Assembly (NCBI GenBank): GCA_963775935.1
Contig: CAVZKR010000004.1
Coordinates: 124,001 to 188,000, forward strand
Reading direction: 5' to 3'
DNA length: 64,000 bases
Origin: JBBIPA01 sp963775935
GTDB lineage: Bacteria; Chloroflexota; Dehalococcoidia; GIF9; UBA5629
Part shown: positions 17,095 to 25,532 of the stretch, piece by piece
Layout: every line of letters starts with the position of its first letter
Numbering within the stretch: the first letter of the stretch is position 1
Made by a program: the position numbers and the translations under genes
The notes under the pieces: model-generated
Database searches by the model: none
What the model was told of the DNA's origin: nothing
Seen by the model: the letters and a program-made list of their open reading frames with translations, nothing else

Positions 17095-18066
17095 ATGAAA
17101 ACAAAGATTTTGCACTCTGTGACATGCACACTTGCCGCAGCTATATTAGTATTGACTTTTTTGCTGTTTCCTGTAGGACCTATGCCAATAGCCAATGCAC
17201 AAAGTATTCCTATTCATTTGAATGCTGACTGCACATTGGATTCCGATATGACGTTTAGTGGCACGGGGTTCTTTATTGAGGCAGACAATATTACCCTAAA
17301 CCTAAATGGTCACACGATAACCGGAAGCTACTCTGGTCCTCTGCCGTATTACGGTGTTCTTGTTAGTGGCCATTCTGGAGTGACCATTAAGAATGGCACG
17401 ATTCAAGGTTTTGTCTACGGAGTTGCACTTGTTAATTCCAATGGGAATGTTATTAAAAATATTGTCTCAAATGATAACTACCACGATGGGTGTCTTTTCA
17501 ACAATTCCAACAATAACGCAGTCAACGACTGTACGTGTGTCAACAATGGTTCTGTCGGGATAATAATGTGCAACGGCTCAGATGGCAATATTGTAAACGG
17601 TTGCACGGCCAACAATAATGGTACAGGAGTCAGTATAATAGATGGGGAAACCCCAGGCATTGGCAGCAATAGCAATACGATAAAGAATACCGTCTGCAAT
17701 AAGAACAGCCTTGGTGGCATATTCATTCAAAATTCTGATGACAACATCATAATGGACAACACAACAATCAAGAACGGTGCCTCCGGTATCTCTGTTGTTG
17801 CAGGGTCGGATTCCAATGAAATCAGGGGTAATCACTCTTCGAATAATGGAACGATTGGAATCGTCGTTGGTTGGATTCCCACAGCTCCTGAAAATCGACA
17901 AGTCACATCGGTGGACAATTCAATAGTTGGCAATAAGCTGTCTAATAATACTTTGTGGGATATACGGGATAACACCCCTTTAGGCGGCCCTGGCACAGCG
18001 GGAACTTGGAATTCCTATGAGGATAATAAAGGCCGAACAAGTAACCCAGAAGGTTTAGTCGAGTAG
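17095..18066 (+). CDS. Secreted right-handed parallel beta-helix protein
   Basis: 323 aa with an AAGGGGAGG site. Residues 1-35 form a signal peptide (hydrophobic core followed by ANAQS). The rest repeats the pattern of NosD/pectate-lyase-like beta-helices, with rungs such as SNGNVIKNIVSNDN, SNNNAVNDCTCVNN and SDGNIVNGCTANNN. No catalytic residues of a polysaccharide lyase can be assigned. It probably acts outside the cell in carbohydrate binding or cleavage. Confidence 0.85.
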   Translation: MKTKILHSVTCTLAAAILVLTFLLFPVGPMPIANAQSIPIHLNADCTLDSDMTFSGTGFFIEADNITLNLNGHTITGSYSGPLPYYGVLVSGHSGVTIKNGTIQGFVYGVALVNSNGNVIKNIVSNDNYHDGCLFNNSNNNAVNDCTCVNNGSVGIIMCNGSDGNIVNGCTANNNGTGVSIIDGETPGIGSNSNTIKNTVCNKNSLGGIFIQNSDDNIIMDNTTIKNGASGISVVAGSDSNEIRGNHSSNNGTIGIVVGWIPTAPENRQVTSVDNSIVGNKLSNNTLWDIRDNTPLGGPGTAGTWNSYEDNKGRTSNPEGLVE

Positions 18067-18193
18067 AGCGCAGAACCTATTTGTTTGTCACGGAAGTTAC
18101 ATACGCAGTAGCCAAAGAAGTGCGCTGAGGAGAACAATAGGCTTGTGGTTGATTGGGGTGGCAATCTGCCTCCGAAAATCATTCCACGAGGGG

Positions 18194-18292
18194 TTACACC
18201 CTTATATTATCCACTGGCCCAAACCTTTTATGGCTCTCTATTGCATTCTCACATCCTACTGCTTGGCAATACCTGTTAGTCATCATTAATTA
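18194..18292 (-). pseudogene. Tyrosine recombinase 3'-end remnant (B4)
   Basis: The minus strand reads LMMTNRYCQAVGCENAIESH then KRFGPVDNIRV and a stop at 18194-18196. The upstream limit coincides with that of B3, and the same kind of promoter sequence follows on the plus strand. Confidence 0.82.
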
Positions 18293-18321
18293 ATAGTGAG
18301 GTAAATTGAGGTTTGGTGGTA

Positions 18322-18350
18322 TTGACATGAGGTGATTCAAGGTGTAGATT
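18322..18350 (+). promoter_or_regulatory. Promoter upstream of the caspase gene
   Basis: TTGACA (18322-18327), 17-bp spacer, TAGATT (18345-18350). The flanks (GAGGT before -35, TAGATTA at -10) match those of the promoter at 16871, so the two leaders share ancestry. Confidence 0.6.
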
Positions 18351-18434
18351 ACTTTAACAAGATTGGTTTTTCTTTAATACTATCGAGGGACAAGTAGAGA
18401 ATTTAACTAAGAAAAGAGAAGTAGGAGGACTGCA

Positions 18435-19328
18435 ATGCGTAAATATATTGTCTTGGCGGCAATAACCATTTTATTATTACTGGTAGCTAACCCCGTCTTA
18501 GCCGCTCCCTCTAAAAACAGCCACAAGCCAGTTAGTGCCACTAATATCGAGATCGTTAAGAAGGTTACCCTCAAGGGCCCTGCAGCTAAGGGCGGGAAGC
18601 CATCTGCCTTCGCTGCCACCGGAATACTGGGAGATCCACTTCCGGCTAGGGGAAATAGATACGCCATAGTCATCGGTATAAATAACTACCCAGGCAGCAG
18701 CAACGACTTACAGTATGCTGTAAACGATGCTAACGAGATGGCATCTGTTTTAACAAACCTCTACTGTTTCGATACAGTCGATACCCTTACCGATTCTGCA
18801 GCTACTTATGAAAAGATACAAGGTAAAATTGAGACTCTGGAAACTATGGCCGGTACTAGTGATGAGGTGGTATTTTTCTTCAGCGGTCATGGGGCAAAGG
18901 GTAAGGCCAATGACGGCGATAGGAATAATACTGACCAGTCTATTGTAGTTAATAAGGCGGATGGTTCCTGGGGATATATATGGGATGGAGAATTGAAATC
19001 CTGGTTTAGCGGATTTACTGTAAACCGTATTGTGTTCATTTTCGACAGCTGTCTCTCCGGCGGGATGGCAGTACTGAATGCTCCAGGTAGAGTGGTCAAT
19101 ATGGCCTGTAGTATTAACGGTCTATCTTATGAAGGGGATGGTTGGGGTGGTGGTCATGGTCAGTTCACCTATTATTTCGCCGAGGAGGGGATGCAAGATA
19201 ACAGTGCTGATGTACGGCCTCAGGATAGTAAAGTGACCGTCGAAGAGGCATTTGATTACGCGAAGGTTAACTGCCGGTTCCAGACGCCCACCATAGCCGA
19301 TGGGTTTACAAAAGATATGTTACCATAA
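18435..19328 (+). CDS. Secreted caspase-family (C14) peptidase
   Basis: 297 aa, preceded by GTAGGAGG. Residues 1-24 are a signal peptide (VLAAPS). A short linker leads to the caspase domain from about residue 72 (RYAIVIGINNYPG). The catalytic dyad is His152 (FFFSGHGAKG) and Cys206 (FIFDSCLSGG), as in bacterial metacaspase-like enzymes, which cleave after basic residues. No extra C-terminal repeat domains are present. It is a single-gene unit between remnants B4 and B5; the partner substrate is unknown. Confidence 0.9.
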   Translation: MRKYIVLAAITILLLLVANPVLAAPSKNSHKPVSATNIEIVKKVTLKGPAAKGGKPSAFAATGILGDPLPARGNRYAIVIGINNYPGSSNDLQYAVNDANEMASVLTNLYCFDTVDTLTDSAATYEKIQGKIETLETMAGTSDEVVFFFSGHGAKGKANDGDRNNTDQSIVVNKADGSWGYIWDGELKSWFSGFTVNRIVFIFDSCLSGGMAVLNAPGRVVNMACSINGLSYEGDGWGGGHGQFTYYFAEEGMQDNSADVRPQDSKVTVEEAFDYAKVNCRFQTPTIADGFTKDMLP

Positions 19329-19384
19329 CAATGAGCACACGCACGGAGCTTTAAACTGCCACCACAAATAGTTTAGGGACAACT

Positions 19385-19505
19385 TCATACCTTGATATTG
19401 TCTATCGGTGAATATCTCTTATGAGCTTCAACCACATCCAAGCACCCTATTGCCTGACAATCCCTATTAGTCATCATTAACGTTGTATGTCCTAGTAGCC
19501 TCAGT
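19385..19505 (-). pseudogene. Tyrosine recombinase 3'-end remnant (B5)
   Basis: The minus strand reads LRLLGHTTLMMTNRDCQAIG, CLDVVEAHKRYSPIDNIKV and a stop at 19385-19387. Homology extends further upstream than in B2-B4 and includes the conserved LGHTT motif. Confidence 0.85.
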
Positions 19506-19654
19506 CATTCCCAAGACGTATATGAATCGGTGGTTATATTATTTTATCTAATGGGGAACTGCTACTTTCCAAGTGATGTTGTATAATACAAACATAGTCG
19601 TGAAATGAAGTATTGGGTATCTTTGCAGAACTTGCAGGGATAAAGGAGGCTTAT

Positions 19655-19876
19655 ATGAAGACCGGTGAACTATTCGGTAAGGAAGTCTTAGATATTAGTG
19701 CCAACAAGATAGGCAAAGTTGTTGACCTTGATTTTGATATGCAGAAGGGATTAATTGACCATATCGTAGTAAAGGCAGGGTTAACTAAGAGATATGCCGT
19801 CAGCCTGGACAAAATAGACAAAATCGGCGATAGAATCGTTCTAAAAATTGCACAAAGCGAGCTTCAGAAGAAATAA
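19655..19876 (+). CDS. PRC-barrel domain protein
   Basis: ATG 19655 lies shortly after AAGGAGG, so the longer frame from 19613 is not used. The 73-aa product is a single PRC-barrel (GELFGKEVLDISANKIGKVV, then AVSLDKIDKIGDRIVLK). Single PRC-barrels occur in RNA-processing and photosynthetic proteins and as small stand-alone adaptors; the role here is unknown. Confidence 0.85.
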   Translation: MKTGELFGKEVLDISANKIGKVVDLDFDMQKGLIDHIVVKAGLTKRYAVSLDKIDKIGDRIVLKIAQSELQKK

Positions 19877-19947
19877 CCTTCGCTCACCGATGGCCTGCCC
19901 CCCAATAAGTGTATCACTTCCAAGTTAGATTTGGCGCTACAATAGAT

Positions 19948-20088
19948 TTAAAGTCTGATGCAATCCATCGGTGAGTATAACTTGTGTGCCTCCACTGCAT
20001 CCAGGCATCCTACTGCCTGACAATACCTGTTAGTCATCATCAATGTCGTATGTCCCAATAGCCTCTGTAACATCAAGCTATCCCCACC
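19948..20088 (-). pseudogene. Tyrosine recombinase 3'-end remnant (B6)
   Basis: The minus strand reads GGDSLMLQRLLGHTTLMMTN, RYCQAVGCLDAVEAHKLYSP, MDCIRL and a stop at 19948-19950. With about 46 codons this is the longest piece of the second subfamily and makes the integrase identity unambiguous. Confidence 0.87.
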
Positions 20089-20148
20089 AAGGGATAATTG
20101 GGAATTACTAATATTTCATTTACATTTTAGTAGTATAATTATAAATAT

Positions 20149-21021
20149 ATGCAGCATATGAATTCCTGCCCCAGTTGCGGTGCCAAAGTTGAGTATGGCG
20201 ACAAGTTTTGTGGATATTGTGGAAAACCGCTACAGTTGGAAGCGCCAGCACCATCTCCTCAACATGGCTATCAATACCCCAATCAACAACCACTAGGCGA
20301 TCAGCCTTTGGATAAACAACTGGGGGGGCAGCAACAAGCACATGTAAGTCAACAACGACCACTATATTATCAGCAGTCTGAATCGAATCAACCCACTCTA
20401 AATAATCAACCAGCGGCATGGGGAAATCGCAATCGTGTGCAACAGCGGATCAGGACTGAGGATCAGAGAACTAAGCCACTAAAGAAAAGGCCTTCTCGTG
20501 TCTTTTTATGGCTAGTGATTTTAATAGTGGTAATATTCATTATTGGCGGAATTGCTTTAGTGATAACAGGAAGTTTTTCCTCAACTACTAGCAAACCTGC
20601 CAGCGACACACCAGCACCAACAGCCCCTACGCAATCAGCAGCGACGCCACCATCCAGCACTCCTGCATCACCACAACCACCCCCATCTCAAGCGCCGGTA
20701 TTGCCAACATCACAGGCTACTCCAATTACTGCCACAGAGCTAATTAAAGCCTTTGCAGATGATCCTAATGGCTCACGCGCCAAATATAACGGTAATGTAT
20801 ATGTAATTTCAGGCACGGTATCCAGAGTTGGGGAGGTAGCACTACCAATTCTTTATCTCTATGATAAAGCAGTAGGTCCCTTGGAAATAGAATGTATTTT
20901 CTTACAGGGTCAAGAATCGGATATTGCATTGGTGAACCCCGAACAGTCAGTAAAAGTGGAAGGTAGAGTATTAAATTTCACCAGTATCATTGTTGTTGAT
21001 AACTGTAGACTAGTACAGTAA
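20149..21021 (+). CDS. Zinc-ribbon membrane protein with OB-fold (tRNA_anti-like) domain
   Basis: 290 aa; ATG 20149 or 20158 (no clear ribosome site). Order: zinc ribbon CPSC...CGYC at 7-27, a Gln/Pro-rich linker to about 110, one TM segment at about 120-143 (FLWLVILIVVIFIIGG), a Pro/Thr/Ser-rich linker, and from about 200 a small OB-fold of the tRNA_anti-like type (AKYNGNVYVISGTVSRVG, then VKVEGRV). The OB domain is probably outside the cell. The function is unknown; similar zinc-ribbon-TM-OB proteins are usually uncharacterised. Confidence 0.75.
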   Translation: MQHMNSCPSCGAKVEYGDKFCGYCGKPLQLEAPAPSPQHGYQYPNQQPLGDQPLDKQLGGQQQAHVSQQRPLYYQQSESNQPTLNNQPAAWGNRNRVQQRIRTEDQRTKPLKKRPSRVFLWLVILIVVIFIIGGIALVITGSFSSTTSKPASDTPAPTAPTQSAATPPSSTPASPQPPPSQAPVLPTSQATPITATELIKAFADDPNGSRAKYNGNVYVISGTVSRVGEVALPILYLYDKAVGPLEIECIFLQGQESDIALVNPEQSVKVEGRVLNFTSIIVVDNCRLVQ

Positions 21022-21112
21022 AACCTCCGATACGGCAGAATAAAACTGAAACAGAGTAATTTAGTAATTAACTCGGCAAACTAGCCTTATCATTTTCGTC
21101 CTTCATACTACA

Positions 21113-21260
21113 GTAAAATTTCACCACCTTTTTCCGTTTTCATAACATTGGGCGTCCCGATAATCACCTGGCCTGATTCTCGCGTTTGGTGAACGAATAA
21201 GCTAGTATTAAGCCAGCACTTCAGCAATTTAGAATCGAAAGGTTGTAAAATAATTGATAG
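21113..21260. repeat. Dispersed A element (A5)
   Basis: It contains CATAACATTGGGCGTCCC, CTGATTCTCGCGTTTGGTGA and ACGAATAAGC, and a diverged distal block (AATTTAGAATCGAAAGGTTG, TAAAATAATTG). It lies about 75 nt upstream of the TIR-like gene. Confidence 0.7.
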
Positions 21261-21335
21261 CAAGTTATATTTTTACGGTTACGTATGAATTTAAGAATTG
21301 GTCGACTTGGAGAATGATCAAGCGAGAGGGTAATC

Positions 21336-22292
21336 ATGTATAAAAAATGTTTCGTTATTATGCCTATATCAGATACGAAATCAGCTAGAGCCCAAGACTG
21401 GTCTTGGATTTATAACAGCATGATTAAGCCAGCGGTTACAGGTAGCAGGCTGGGTTTTAGCTGCGAACGCGCTAAACCAAGGACTGGCAGTTTCATTAGG
21501 GATATTTTGAACCAATTAAATACCTCAGATGTAGTTATAGCTGAACTAACTGATCAGAATGCCAATGTTTTTTATGAATTGGGAGTTCGACATACACTGA
21601 GAAGAAGGACAATCCTTATTGCACAACATATGAAATACGTCCCTTCGGACTTGCAGTCATATTGGGTTGTCCTCTATAAATATAAAAAAACACGAGATTC
21701 CATTTATGATTTTAGGAGGAAAATAAGAGAGGTGCTACGTGGGATAATTTCAAATCCCGATAAACCTGATAGCCCTGTGGCAGATTTTTTAACTGATAGG
21801 AATGTAGCACTACTATCAATAGAGAAGTCGGCTAGTATCAAGAAATTGACGGCGTTGGTTTCCGAGTTATCCTATAACATCAGTTCTGTTGATAAGATCC
21901 TCGAACTAGCGAAGCAAAATAGAGAAAAGAGGGAGAAGAAAGAGGCTGCTTCGGTATCAGTATTACGTTTTAACGATTCCTGTCTCAACTTACTCCTTTC
22001 CACATACTATATTGCTCCTTCCGAAGATGTGCAGAACTTACTCAGGGATGTAGCTCATGAATACACGAAAGAGAATTGTAGGCTAGAACTTTGGTCTCAA
22101 CCTGCTTTTGCGAAAGGAGTTGAAAGCAGCGCAGTATCCACACTACCACAGCTCAAGATTAAATTGATCGAGTTGCTTAAGATGATAGGTAAAGTAAGAG
22201 CTGACTACATAAGTGACAATTATCCAGAACAACCGTTACCAGCTCCTATATTAAGCGATGAAAGTCATGAAAAGTATATATTAGCAACTTAA
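21336..22292 (+). CDS. TIR/nucleoside deoxyribosyltransferase-like protein
   Basis: 318 aa. The N-terminal 140 residues fit the TIR-like/nucleoside 2-deoxyribosyltransferase fold: KCFVIMPIS strand, SDVVIAELTDQNANVFYELG with the conserved Glu in the (N)VFYELG helix, then TILIAQ. In such proteins this Glu is the catalytic residue of NAD- or nucleotide-cleaving enzymes. The C-terminal half is helical and unrecognised (KREKKEAASV charged stretch). By family knowledge such proteins are often defence effectors, but no sensor gene is adjacent. It follows repeat A5 and precedes remnant B7. Confidence 0.7.
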   Translation: MYKKCFVIMPISDTKSARAQDWSWIYNSMIKPAVTGSRLGFSCERAKPRTGSFIRDILNQLNTSDVVIAELTDQNANVFYELGVRHTLRRRTILIAQHMKYVPSDLQSYWVVLYKYKKTRDSIYDFRRKIREVLRGIISNPDKPDSPVADFLTDRNVALLSIEKSASIKKLTALVSELSYNISSVDKILELAKQNREKREKKEAASVSVLRFNDSCLNLLLSTYYIAPSEDVQNLLRDVAHEYTKENCRLELWSQPAFAKGVESSAVSTLPQLKIKLIELLKMIGKVRADYISDNYPEQPLPAPILSDESHEKYILAT

Positions 22293-22315
22293 ACAATATC
22301 TGCAACCTAATTGAT

Positions 22316-22385
22316 TTAATAATTATCTACTGGCCTATATCTCTTATGACTTTCCACTGCATCCTCACACCCTACTGCCTGGCCC
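22316..22385 (-). pseudogene. Tyrosine recombinase 3'-end remnant (B7)
   Basis: The minus strand reads GQAVGCEDAVESHKRYRPVD then NY and a stop at 22316-22318. A short remnant of the second subfamily. Confidence 0.75.
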
Positions 22386-22514
22386 TAGAGCAATTTTATA
22401 ATTTTGAAATTTTGACCGGTTCCTGGGGATCCTCATTCAAGTTTAAGGCGACTATTGTGAGGCGATAATTTAAAAAAATTAATTACTCAATTCACATTTC
22501 GGGGTGACTATATG

Positions 22515-23625
22515 TAACGTCTTAAATATTTGCGCATAATACTTTAAGAGTGCCATTAGGCTGCTCCCATCTCGTAAATTGAGATACTAAAGCGATTCTC
22601 AATTTTTCGACGGATGTGAAATAACGGTTGTGAGTTACCTGTCGTCGAGTGATTCGCCAGACCCGTTCCACCGGATTGAGTTCGGGTGAATATGACGGCA
22701 GGAAGATTCGTATCAGTCGGTCTTGATTGGACGCGAACAAGTCTTTCAAACCTTTCGCCCTGTGCCATTTGGCATTGTCCAGGATAAGATATATTTTCCC
22801 TTGTGTAGATTCGAGGAGATACCGGATAAAGTCGCCAAAGGTCTCGGAATTGAAGGTAGGCGCCTCTTTTGTAAGGAGACTGCCTGTTTTCAGATTGAGT
22901 GCCCCGAAGAAACCCACGTTGTGACGGACTGAAGGCGAAACTACGCGAGGTTGTTGTCCTTTCGGAGCCCACATCCTTATCAGGCTGCTGTGTCGCTGGA
23001 AATGGACTTCGTCCTCGCACCAAAGCTGCATCGTAGGGTCTTTCATCCACTCGTAGAAGTTTTTTTAAAGGCCTCCTGCCGGAGAGGATCGGCTTCGCTT
23101 GCCTGACGGCGAGGTCTCTGGAGGCTGAATCCCATCTGATGGAATAGTCTTTGGCATTGCCGTACACTGAGCGATATAGCGTAGTTCTTTCCCAGGTGGT
23201 GTGACAATAACACGCCGTCCCACAGGTTTTGATCATAACCCGTATCTCTGGGAGAACGCCGTAATTCTTTTCGCACTCTTTGCTTTTGCGAAGCTGAAAG
23301 ACGGCCAGGTCGGCCAGGATGCTTTCCGTCCCAAAGTCCGCTAAGCCCGTGAGAAGCCAGTCTTTTAACCCAGTATTCGATAGTTCTGGAGGAGAATCCG
23401 AAAGCACGTGATGCCTCATAGGCACTAGCTCCACGCAACACATACAAGACAACGGCAAGCCGATGAAAGTATCGTCCTTCCCTGGTTCGTGATAATTCAT
23501 CTTGAATCGCCGCAATAAAGATTTCGGCATCCGGAATGGTTATCCTTTTCATGGGAGCAACCTCCTACAGCTTTGCTCCCATTATATAGTATTAACAAAA
23601 TATACGCAATATATTATGTCGCTTC
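22515..23625 (-). mobile_element. IS630-family insertion sequence
   Basis: The transposase frames at 22522-23552 are flanked by imperfect inverted ends: AAATATTTGCGCATAA near 22524-22539 and, inverted, AATATATTGCGTATAT near 23602-23617. The left end overlaps the transposase stop, as is common in this family. The exact borders and the TA target duplication are not certain. Confidence 0.7.
22522..23552 (-). CDS. IS630 transposase, two overlapping frames (-1 frameshift)
   Basis: Frame 1 (23552-23043, 169 aa) holds the N-terminal helix-turn-helix (YEASRAFGFSSRTIEYWVKR). Frame 2 (22522-23046) holds the catalytic domain: DEVHFQRH (first Asp), LILDNAKWH (second Asp) and SPELNPVERVW (Glu). The frames join over seven A residues (minus strand, 23061-23067): a -1 shift gives EAFKKNFYEWMKDP and then the DEVHFQRH segment, while without it frame 1 ends in TSTSG. 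Programmed frameshifting is known in IS630 elements, so the transposase may be active. Confidence 0.85.
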
Positions 23626-23793
23626 ATATAGATACAAGCATTGTGATAACATGTTATACGTAAATATATAAATCGATTTAATATTTTTTACGAACTGGTA
23701 GGTTTAACACCGACCAATACAGTTTGAAATATTTAAGAAATGGTAGAGATTGCTTTCTGAACAGGAAATGGTTACAGGTAAAGGAGGTCAAGA

Positions 23794-24270
23794 ATGAAAA
23801 GCAGTTATCTTAAACACATTTCACTGGCTATTTTAGTAATGGTTCTGAGCATTATGTCATTATCCACAGGATGTGCTACTGGCGTGTCTGCGACTGATTA
23901 TAATGTTATAAAAAGCGAATTGGACAGTACAAAGGCCGAACTTGAAACCCTTAAGGCACAGGCTTCCAGTTCTTCCACCAGTTCTGCTGACTTTGCCAAA
24001 GTGGGCATGTACGCAGAGATAAACGACAGATGTATGGACGCATGGCGTGTGCTTTATGGAGAGCCTAGTAAATATGGCTATACTAAAAATGATGTAGTCA
24101 AATGGGCAGCAGATTTGGATGCAAAAATTGCTGCCGTAAATGATGCTGCATTGATAATTCTGTGGAAATCTTATGTAGCCGCAACACCGGGCGCAGATCA
24201 ATTCAAGAAGGGTGTTACTATGCTCAGCTATCTCTCTGATAAGCTAAGATCTCTAACCGCAGGTAAATAA
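23794..24270 (+). CDS. Small lipoprotein with coiled coil
   Basis: 158 aa with an AAAGGAGG site. The signal ends in a lipobox (LSTGC, Cys27). Residues 35-60 form a coiled coil (SELDSTKAELETLKAQ) followed by a Ser-rich linker and a helical C-terminal domain. No enzymatic motif. Confidence 0.8.
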   Translation: MKSSYLKHISLAILVMVLSIMSLSTGCATGVSATDYNVIKSELDSTKAELETLKAQASSSSTSSADFAKVGMYAEINDRCMDAWRVLYGEPSKYGYTKNDVVKWAADLDAKIAAVNDAALIILWKSYVAATPGADQFKKGVTMLSYLSDKLRSLTAGK

Positions 24271-24291
24271 AGTCATCTCTCGTATTGGCGG

Positions 24292-24355
24292 TTATGCCCT
24301 ACCCATATTATCCACTTGCCCATATCTTTTATGACTTTCCACCGAATCTTCAAAA
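24292..24355 (-). pseudogene. Tyrosine recombinase 3'-end remnant (B8)
   Basis: The minus strand reads EDSVESHKRYGQVDNMGRA and a stop at 24292-24294. It is short and mutated at the end, but the ESHKRY...VDN pattern matches B2-B7. Confidence 0.65.
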
Positions 24356-24359
24356 TCTC

Positions 24360-24530
24360 ATTAACAACAAAGAGAAATTTGATCAGACTTTTCCATTTCC
24401 ATAACCCTTTGGGCGTACCAATTTTTATATGCCCAGAATATCGCATTTGGTGAACAAATAAGCCTATAGCAGCTAGTCTTTACGTAAAACAAATTAGAGT
24501 CTGATAGTGGTACAATTATTGAGGTAGTTC
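24360..24530. repeat. Dispersed A element (A6), full form
   Basis: The best-preserved copy: AAATTTGATCAGAC, CCATAACCCTTTGGGCGTAC, CGCATTTGGTGAACAAATAA, GCCTATAG, then AAATTAGAGTCTGATAGTGG and TACAATTATTGAGGTAG. The repeat ends at the ribosome site of the gene at 24534, so its TACAAT may provide the promoter. Confidence 0.75.
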
Positions 24531-24533
24531 AAT

Positions 24534-24797
24534 ATGAGATTCACTTTTTTGCCAAAATCGATACTAGGAAAAGTATCTGTAGGACTATGTATTTTATTCA
24601 TCATATTGATTTGGCTGAAAATACAAATCTCTATACACATGCCTACCTTTTCTATTGTGCCTTTTGGAATAGCTGGATTTGTAATAAGCATAATAGCCAT
24701 ATTCAAGAGCAAGGATAAAGCTATTTTGAATTTCTTACCTATCCTTGTTGGTTTAATAATCCTGTGGATCGCTGCTGAGCTTATATTCCCTCATTAA
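24534..24797 (+). CDS. Small three-TM membrane protein
   Basis: 87 aa with three hydrophobic segments (about 14-32, 37-58 and 65-84). GAGGT upstream is part of repeat A6. It is followed 22 nt later by another small membrane protein. Family not recognised. Confidence 0.7.
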   Translation: MRFTFLPKSILGKVSVGLCILFIILIWLKIQISIHMPTFSIVPFGIAGFVISIIAIFKSKDKAILNFLPILVGLIILWIAAELIFPH

Positions 24798-24819
24798 AAA
24801 GATGAAGAGGTGAGAGAGT

Positions 24820-25125
24820 ATGAAGAGGTTAGTAGAGAGATTTGGCAAATTAATAACAGCTTCTTTTATTGTAATGGCAATTGGAGTAATCACTTTCCTG
24901 CTTGTAATTCCTTTGTACCATTTCTTTGAAATTGATACAGATATAATCGGTTTAATTATCCTTACCACAGGTTTGGCAATTTTGCTCATAGGGATAATCC
25001 GCAGAAAAAAACTGCATGGATGGAAGTTAGTAATTTTAGCAATCATAGCTGCAGTTCTGTTTCTACCTTTAGTATCATTGATTGTATCCACGATTTACTA
25101 TCTGATAACCGGCAAGCCACTATAG
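24820..25125 (+). CDS. Small three-TM membrane protein
   Basis: 101 aa, preceded by GAGGTGAGAGAG. Hydrophobic segments at about 14-34, 42-62 and 70-94, with a short basic loop (IRRKKLHG). Probably in an operon with the genes on both sides. Family not recognised. Confidence 0.72.
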   Translation: MKRLVERFGKLITASFIVMAIGVITFLLVIPLYHFFEIDTDIIGLIILTTGLAILLIGIIRRKKLHGWKLVILAIIAAVLFLPLVSLIVSTIYYLITGKPL

Positions 25126-25148
25126 GAAGTTGAGGGGTTAGGAATGCC

Positions 25149-25496
25149 ATGTCCATAAGAGAAATTGGATGCTGTGGAGCTTATTGCAAGACTTGCCTTA
25201 CTTCTATTGAAGTAGGTGTTTGTCGTGGCTGTAAATTGGGATATAAGGATGGGGAAAGAGATATCAATAAATCAAAATGTAAGATTAAAATATGTTGCTT
25301 CAGGGATAGGCAATTTGAAACCTGTGCTGATTGTGATGAATATCTGTCATGTGAAATAATTCAAAGCTTATATAACAAAAATGGATATAAATACAAGAAA
25401 TACAAACAATCAATTGATTTCATTAGAGAAAATGGGTACGCCAAGTTTATGAGCATTGCTGATTCATGGAAAAGAGCATATGGTAAACTTGGCTAA
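25149..25496 (+). CDS. DUF3795 Cys-rich zinc-binding protein
   Basis: 115 aa, with Cys pairs in the order typical of DUF3795: GCCGAYCKTC near the N-terminus, CRGC, then CKIKICC and CADCDEYLSC. It probably binds zinc or another metal and is cytoplasmic. It follows two small membrane protein genes and precedes the PD-(D/E)XK-like gene at short spacing, so it is probably in the same operon. Confidence 0.82.
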   Translation: MSIREIGCCGAYCKTCLTSIEVGVCRGCKLGYKDGERDINKSKCKIKICCFRDRQFETCADCDEYLSCEIIQSLYNKNGYKYKKYKQSIDFIRENGYAKFMSIADSWKRAYGKLG

Positions 25497-25532
25497 ATTT
25501 TGCTGAAAAGTAATTGAGGAGGCAATACGACT

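Noticed and set aside
15884..24355. Regularly spaced similar repeats that could suggest a CRISPR array
   Set aside because: The repeats are about 70-140 bp, spaced by whole genes, and translate as integrase C-termini, so this is not a CRISPR array. No cas gene is present.
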